DNA of 10,109 nucleotides. It comes from a bacterium (lineage in GTDB: Bacteria > Spirochaetota > UBA4802 > UBA5550). This document shows positions 6,858-10,109 of the stretch, piece by piece (position 1 is the stretch's first letter; each line of letters starts with the position of its first letter). The position numbers and the translations under genes were made by a program. The notes beneath the pieces are model-generated. The model did no database searches and was not told the DNA's origin. It saw only the letters and a program-made list of their open reading frames with translations. The DNA is taken from the NCBI GenBank assembly GCA_024224995.1, contig JAAENB010000964.1, forward strand, positions 1-10,109. The letters run 5' to 3'.

Positions 6858-7571
6858 CTATTTAATAAATTTCTTTGCCTTTAAAGCGCTAATAACTATT
6901 TCGGCTATTTCTTCTTTCGAAAACTTTTCAACATTAATTGTTAAATGATAGGAAGAAGGATTAGAGGCGTCAAATTTAATATATTGGGTTAAAAATTCAT
7001 GCCGTTCTTTATCCTTTTTCTTAACCAGTTTCTCTGCTTCCAGCCGGTCCTTAATATTATGTTCTTCCATAATCTTATGGAGCCGGTAGGTTTGCGAAGC
7101 AATAAGCCGGACATGGAGCCCGTATTTCATGTCCCTGGTTATGACAACCCCGGCTCTACCAAGAATTATTTTCCGTCCCTGCATGGCAAGGGTCCGAACA
7201 GTTCTTATTAGTTTTTTATATGCTGAAACCTGGGGAGGATAATCGGTAAGCATATTCATCATCAACTCATTCATCTCAGCACGAACCTTTGTGTCGATGG
7301 TTTCCAGCAGCTTTTCATTAACTTCATAATCATCAACGATTTTATGCAGTAATTCCTTGTCATACCCAAACCAGACATCGGTTTCTTCATATTTATTTAA
7401 TGCCTCTGCAATAGCGGTAACAACTCCACCGGCAACACAACCGTATTCCCTTGATATGGTAATAAAGGGCATCGGCTCTTCCTCTTTCTCCTGAACACTT
7501 TTGGCAAATTCCCATACCTGCACCTGGTTATGTATCCATTTCTCCAGGTTAAATGATTTTATGTGCTTCAT
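6858..7571 (-). CDS. Cytidylate-kinase-like P-loop protein
   Basis: A 237-residue soluble protein of the cytidylate-kinase-like family (Pfam Cytidylate_kin2 type). After a 34-residue N-terminal extension comes ITISREYGCVAGGVVTAIAEAL (37-58 region), the family's version of the P-loop start, usually ISREYGSGG followed by IA..LA. Here the loop reads GCVAGG, two residues longer than GSGG. Other landmarks are IILGRAGVVI (135-144), the arginine-containing lid region (155-193) and the closing motif around ASNPSSYHLTINVEKFS (202-218). True CMP kinase is usually linked to rpsA and has a different lid, so nucleotide specificity here is unknown. The start is supported by AAGGAG eight bases upstream, itself the last of three tandem copies. 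It is the first gene of the minus-strand block. Confidence 0.85.
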   Translation of the reverse strand: MKHIKSFNLEKWIHNQVQVWEFAKSVQEKEEEPMPFITISREYGCVAGGVVTAIAEALNKYEETDVWFGYDKELLHKIVDDYEVNEKLLETIDTKVRAEMNELMMNMLTDYPPQVSAYKKLIRTVRTLAMQGRKIILGRAGVVITRDMKYGLHVRLIASQTYRLHKIMEEHNIKDRLEAEKLVKKKDKERHEFLTQYIKFDASNPSSYHLTINVEKFSKEEIAEIVISALKAKKFIK

Positions 7572-7607
7572 ATTAAACTCCTTTTAAACTCCCTTCTAAA
7601 ACTCCTT
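7572..7607 (-). repeat. Three tandem 12-nt Shine-Dalgarno units
   Basis: On the minus strand the bases just before the kinase-like gene form three consecutive 12-nt units: AAGGAGTTTTAG, AAGGGAGTTTAA and AAGGAGTTTAAT, followed directly by ATG. Each unit carries a strong Shine-Dalgarno core. The nearest one sets the start at 7571; the two others have no start codon at proper spacing. Confidence 0.75.
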
Positions 7608-7611
7608 TATC

Positions 7612-7666
7612 GAAATCGTTTCAATAAGCACGGGGAGAGTGGTGCTCCGGGGACAGCTTCGATTTC
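7612..7666 (-). repeat. Nested inverted repeats in a GC-richer patch
   Basis: GAAATCG (7612-7618) pairs with CGATTTC (7660-7666), and inside it AGCAC (7627-7631) pairs with GTGCT (7642-7646). The enclosed bases are GC-rich (GGGGAGAGTGG, CCGGGGACAG) in otherwise AT-rich DNA. It would sit in the 5' leader of the kinase-like gene if the promoter at 7687-7716 is used. It could be a leader structure or a decayed REP/MITE-like insertion. Confidence 0.4.
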
Positions 7667-7686
7667 TCAAAAAATCCCCTTATAAG

Positions 7687-7716
7687 ATAAAAAACTTTAC
7701 ATACCTTAAAAGTCAA
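7687..7716 (-). promoter_or_regulatory. Possible promoter for the kinase-like gene
   Basis: On the minus strand, TTGACT (7716-7711) and TTTTAT (7692-7687) are 18 bp apart. The -35 box is good and the -10 box matches four of six. A start near 7680 would give a leader of about 109 nt that contains the inverted repeat and the tandem ribosome sites. Confidence 0.35.
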
Positions 7717-7845
7717 GAAAAAGCCGAAAAATAGTATAAATTTTCATAGATAACTAAAATATTTATAGACATCATTCTTTTTATATATATTTTAAAAAAA
7801 TATTACAATCTTCCGGTTCTGCTCTTCTTTACCATCACTATATAA

Positions 7846-7874
7846 TTGACAAAATTTGATCTGTTCGGTATTGT
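7846..7874 (+). promoter_or_regulatory. Sigma70-type promoter for the sigma/anti-sigma operon
   Basis: TTGACA (7846-7851), a perfect -35 box, lies 17 bp from TATTGT (7869-7874). Transcription would start near 7881 and leave a leader of about 105 nt. This points to a housekeeping-sigma supply of the ECF factor rather than, or in addition to, autoregulation. Confidence 0.65.
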
Positions 7875-7882
7875 ATCTAATC

Positions 7883-7912
7883 ATGAGAGTGAGATATTAT
7901 GACTTTTTTTAA
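7883..7912 (+). CDS. Possible 9-codon leader ORF (speculative)
   Basis: ATG at 7883 opens a frame of nine codons (MRVRYYDFF) ending at TAA 7910-7912. It begins within two or three bases of the predicted transcription start and has no ribosome site, so it could only be translated as a leaderless ORF. Chance is a fully adequate explanation. Confidence 0.12.
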   Translation: MRVRYYDFF

Positions 7913-7985
7913 GCAGATAAACAATGTTTCCCCCAAAAAAATGGGATCATTTTGAGCAAAATTTTGTCTAACAAGTAAAAGGATA

Positions 7986-8576
7986 ATGAAATTACAAGAG
8001 TCCCAACTGGAAGATGAAAGGCTGATACAGAGTTTCCAGTCGAACAATTCGGATGCCTTTGATAAGCTGGTTCAGAAACACACTAATATGGTGTTTAACC
8101 TGTGCTACCGGTTGATGGGTGATTATGATGAAGCGAATGATTGCGCTCAGGATACTTTCATTAAAGTATACCATAATTTGGACCGTTTTAAGTTCAAATC
8201 GAACTTTTCAACCTGGCTCTATAGAATAGCAGTTAACACCTGCAAGAACAAGCTTTCGTCGCTCAGCTCCCGGGTCAAAAAAAAGACCCTGCGTCTCGAC
8301 AACAGGAACGACGAAGATTTTAACCGCTTGTCCGACATTGAGGACAGCACCTTTAACCCGGAGGAGATATTTGAAAAAAAGGAAAAGGAGGGAATTATCC
8401 GGGGGGCAATAAACGCGCTGCCTCCAAACCAGAAGACACTGATTGTGCTCAGGGATATTGAAGGAAAATCCTATGATGAAATTGCGAAAATTACAGGATA
8501 CAAGCCGGGAACCGTTAAATCCAAACTGGCGCGAGCCCGGCAAAGCCTCAGGGACAGGTTAAAAGGAGTCTTATAG
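7986..8576 (+). CDS. ECF-family RNA polymerase sigma factor
   Basis: A 196-residue group IV (extracytoplasmic function) sigma factor that would direct RNA polymerase to stress-response promoters. Region 2 spans about residues 24-90 (AFDKLVQKHTNMVFNLCYRL, DANDCAQDTF-type motif at 49-58, STWLYRIAVNTCKNKL at 75-90) and binds the -10 element. A charged linker of about 45 residues follows, longer than in compact ECFs. Region 4 is at about 137-190 (LPPNQKTLIVLRDIEGKSYDEIA, then GTVKSKLARARQSLR), a clear helix-turn-helix for the -35 element. Ribosome site AAAAGGA ends only two bases before the ATG, somewhat close. Its stop is followed without a gap by the start of a membrane anti-sigma factor, so activity is probably controlled by signal-driven release from that protein. 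The family is RpoE/SigW-like; the regulon cannot be told from here. Confidence 0.95.
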   Translation: MKLQESQLEDERLIQSFQSNNSDAFDKLVQKHTNMVFNLCYRLMGDYDEANDCAQDTFIKVYHNLDRFKFKSNFSTWLYRIAVNTCKNKLSSLSSRVKKKTLRLDNRNDEDFNRLSDIEDSTFNPEEIFEKKEKEGIIRGAINALPPNQKTLIVLRDIEGKSYDEIAKITGYKPGTVKSKLARARQSLRDRLKGVL

Positions 8577-9863
8577 ATGAAGTGCCATGAAATAAAATAC
8601 CTTTTAGCGGATTTCATTGACGGTGATCTTGAACCGGACACGCAGTCAATGATACAAGACCACCTCTCCGCCTGTGAAGAGTGCCGGGAAGAGTATGCTT
8701 TTTTACAGGCATACAAAAAAGAGATCATCTCTCTTCCGGCAGTTGCCGCTCCCGCGAATTTCCTTACTGACCTGCATAAACGGCTGGACGAACCGTCCCT
8801 GGCGGAAAAAATCCGTCATACTCTTTTTTTCCCCTTAAAGCTAAAACTCCCTCTTGAGGCAGTGGGAGTTGCCGTGCTTGCGGCCATAACAATACTGATA
8901 TTTAACCCCTTTGAAATGGGACGCCAGATGACCTTTCAGCCCGAGAGCGCGTCTTACGATTCCGACATTGCTTATTATGCCCCGGAGAAGGAAAAATCCA
9001 TGAAAAGAACAGAAGCGCGAAAAGAGTCGAAACTCTCTACCGCTTCAAAAACCCGTCTCGCCGACAGCCGGAAAAGAGGCGCTGCTACAGGAGCCGTAAT
9101 TGAAAGGAAAACTATTGATAAAAGTTCCGGCGGTTACGCGAAAAAAGACAGGGGAAAGGCTATGCCCGCTTACGGAGAGAGCGCTCCCGATGAAATTGAA
9201 GACAGAACTCTCAGTGATGAAACGATCGCGCAAGACGACAGCCTTTACTCCAGTAAAGCAATTGAAGGGGAACGGGACAAAGAGTCGAGTAAAAGAATGG
9301 CGAGCAAGAAAGCTGCTCCCGCTGCTGCCAAAAATAATTACGCGGGAAAAGGAGCAATCGCTGAATTTGAGGAAATCAAAGCCGAACCTGCGGCACCGGA
9401 AGTTTACGAAATCGTCCTTATGCTCACCCCGGAAACGGACAAGTTCGCCCTCGCGAATAAATCAAAATCAAAAGCGTCCTATTCCCAGAAGCTTCCTCAT
9501 GAATACTATGCCAAAAACGAGATGAAAAAAAGCGATTCCGTGGACATGAAACAGAAATATATTGCCCAGAAAAGAAGCGGCAGAAAACTCTCAAAAGAGA
9601 GCAAACCCATGCCCGTAAGCATAAAAAAATCCCTTGCTCAAATAAAATCCATTGCCGGCTCCTTAAACGGCAGGATCATTAAAAGAAAATTCCGCAGCGG
9701 CAGCTCTACGGAACAATACATCGTCCTTGAAATCCCTGCCAAAAACTACCATATCCTGGTAAACCGCCTCAACTCTACGGGGTCCGTAAAAAAACTCTAC
9801 CGGAAAAAACCCGTCCTGAGAAGTAAACAAAAGGTCAATCTTAAAATAAACTTGAGTTATTAG
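8577..9863 (+). CDS. Membrane zinc-finger anti-sigma factor with long basic outer domain
   Basis: A 428-residue anti-sigma factor predicted to hold the neighbouring ECF sigma factor at the membrane. The N-terminal zinc-binding domain (zf-HC2/ZAS type) has H29-x3-C33-x2-C36 in DHLSACEEC, with C3 as the likely fourth ligand. One membrane helix is seen at about 92-110. Outside the membrane lies a long, mostly disordered, K/S/A/E-rich stretch (about 120-345) and then a folded-looking end (about 346-408: VSIKKSLAQIKSIAGSLNGR, YIVLEIPAKNYHILVNRL) that resembles the DUF4349-like beta/alpha domain found in other anti-sigma factors. Typical family members are 200-300 residues, so this one is long. AAAAGGAG (8561-8568) inside the sigma gene is its ribosome site and the two ORFs abut, so both are made from one message. 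Signal and release mechanism are unknown; regulated proteolysis is a family-based guess. Confidence 0.88.
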   Translation: MKCHEIKYLLADFIDGDLEPDTQSMIQDHLSACEECREEYAFLQAYKKEIISLPAVAAPANFLTDLHKRLDEPSLAEKIRHTLFFPLKLKLPLEAVGVAVLAAITILIFNPFEMGRQMTFQPESASYDSDIAYYAPEKEKSMKRTEARKESKLSTASKTRLADSRKRGAATGAVIERKTIDKSSGGYAKKDRGKAMPAYGESAPDEIEDRTLSDETIAQDDSLYSSKAIEGERDKESSKRMASKKAAPAAAKNNYAGKGAIAEFEEIKAEPAAPEVYEIVLMLTPETDKFALANKSKSKASYSQKLPHEYYAKNEMKKSDSVDMKQKYIAQKRSGRKLSKESKPMPVSIKKSLAQIKSIAGSLNGRIIKRKFRSGSSTEQYIVLEIPAKNYHILVNRLNSTGSVKKLYRKKPVLRSKQKVNLKINLSY

Positions 9864-9882
9864 AGACAGGTGCAAGGGGGAA

Positions 9883-9923
9883 GGTAATCGGTGGCCCTGT
9901 AGGCCGGGTGATCGGTAATCGGT
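9883..9923 (+). repeat. GGTAATCGGT direct repeats
   Basis: GGTAATCGGT occurs at 9883-9892 and again at 9914-9923, the second copy being preceded by ATC so that ATCGGTAATCGGT forms a short tandem. Such TAATCGG iterations occur in intergenic regions of diverse bacterial genomes, in my recollection. No function is known to me. Confidence 0.55.
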
Positions 9924-9945
9924 CAAGAACAACACCGTCAGGGCC
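9893..9945. repeat. GGCCCTG/CAGGGCC inverted repeat
   Basis: GGCCCTG (9893-9899) and CAGGGCC (9939-9945) are perfect 7-bp inverted repeats enclosing 39 bases that include the second GGTAATCGGT copy. The structure starts 30 bp after the anti-sigma stop. It could slow transcription or protect the message 3' end, but no T run follows. Confidence 0.35.
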
Positions 9946-10019
9946 GGGAAAAATACGGAAGAAACTGCGTCGATACCGGGGTCTGTTTCCGAAGATGCTC
10001 CGGCAAGGGTCTGGTTCTG

Positions 10020-10044
10020 AGAGACGTTGCAGTGCAACGCCTTT
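10020..10044. repeat. Imperfect GAGACGTTGCA palindrome
   Basis: CGTTGCA-G-TGCAACG (10025-10039) is a perfect 15-base odd palindrome. It extends outward by AGAGA/CCTTT with one mismatch and one G-T pair to 25 bases. It looks like a degenerate copy of a palindromic intergenic repeat of the type GAGACGTTGCA-TGCAACGTCTC that I recall from many environmental bacterial genomes. Confidence 0.5.
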
Positions 10045-10109
10045 ACTGGCTGGTTTCTGGCCAGGGCTATGGAGATTCCGGGAAGGGGCGCAAAAGTTTT
10101 TGGAAATAA

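Larger units (their letters stand above)
7572..7985. other. Divergent intergenic control region, 414 bp
   Basis: This stretch lies between the divergent kinase-like and sigma factor genes and contains no convincing gene. It holds the tandem ribosome-site repeat (7572-7607), a GC-richer element with nested inverted repeats (7612-7666), a possible minus-strand promoter (7687-7716), very AT-rich DNA (7680-7850), the plus-strand promoter of the sigma factor (7846-7874), and a leader of about 105 nt with small inverted repeats (for example 7949-7962). I saw no GGAAC-type -35 box that would suggest self-activation by an ECF sigma factor. Confidence 0.6.
9864..10109. other. GC-richer non-coding tail with short repeats
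   Basis: No credible gene is visible on either strand; the one sizeable minus-strand frame runs back across the end of the anti-sigma gene. Base composition is richer in G and C than the preceding DNA. It contains ATCGGT-type direct repeats (9883-9923), an inverted repeat (9893-9945), an imperfect palindrome (10020-10044) and a further short hairpin CTGGC/GCCAG (10046-10064). There is no clean T-tailed terminator after the anti-sigma gene. Confidence 0.5.

Noticed and set aside
9663..10037. 124-residue minus-strand frame
   Set aside because: It runs antisense through the conserved end of the anti-sigma gene, has no ribosome site worth noting, and its protein looks random.
10019..10064. Integron attC site at the right end
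   Set aside because: The hairpins lack matching RYYYAAC and GTTRRRY core boxes, and no integrase or cassette genes are present.

Overview
The window is about 10.1 kb of AT-leaning chromosomal DNA. It carries eight well-supported protein genes and no rRNA, tRNA, CRISPR array, transposase or phage gene. It reads as a bacterium with a Gram-negative-type envelope: an MscS-type channel, a Ste24-type membrane protease, and an ECF sigma factor with a single-pass zinc-binding anti-sigma factor. The metallo-hydrolase and the membrane/PAS/ATPase proteins remind me most of spirochaetes, but this is recall-based and only moderately secure.

Layout. Bases 1-307 are non-coding, with A/T tracts, a candidate terminator, a tandem 21-bp hairpin repeat and a sigma70-type promoter. 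They lead into a plus-strand metallo-beta-lactamase-fold hydrolase (308-1156), which ends tail-to-tail on the last gene of a five-gene minus-strand block. In transcription order that block holds a cytidylate-kinase-like protein (7571-6858), an MscS channel (6774-5734), a Ste24/M48A protease (5731-4487), and two paralogous membrane/PAS/ATPase signalling proteins (4408-2807 and 2736-1153). MscS and the protease are separated by 2 nt and look co-transcribed. Each paralog has its own plausible promoter. A 414-bp divergent intergenic region (7572-7985) separates this block from a plus-strand pair, an ECF sigma factor and its anti-sigma factor (7986-9863), which abut exactly. The final 246 bp are more GC-rich, non-coding and full of short repeats, including a degenerate palindrome of the GAGACGTTGCA/TGCAACG type.

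How it fits together. Apart from the metallo-hydrolase and the kinase-like protein, the genes concern the membrane and signal transduction. The most unusual part is the tandem pair of paralogs. They have six or so membrane segments, a helix resembling the linker of class III adenylyl cyclases, a PAS domain, and an ATPase of the RsbW/SpoIIAB type with no visible histidine phosphoacceptor domain. Sensor parts have diverged, while the output domain and a short C-terminal peptide are kept. I infer that the two proteins read different signals and act on the same or similar partners. No partner (STAS protein, PP2C phosphatase or alternative sigma factor of the SigB class) is encoded in this window.
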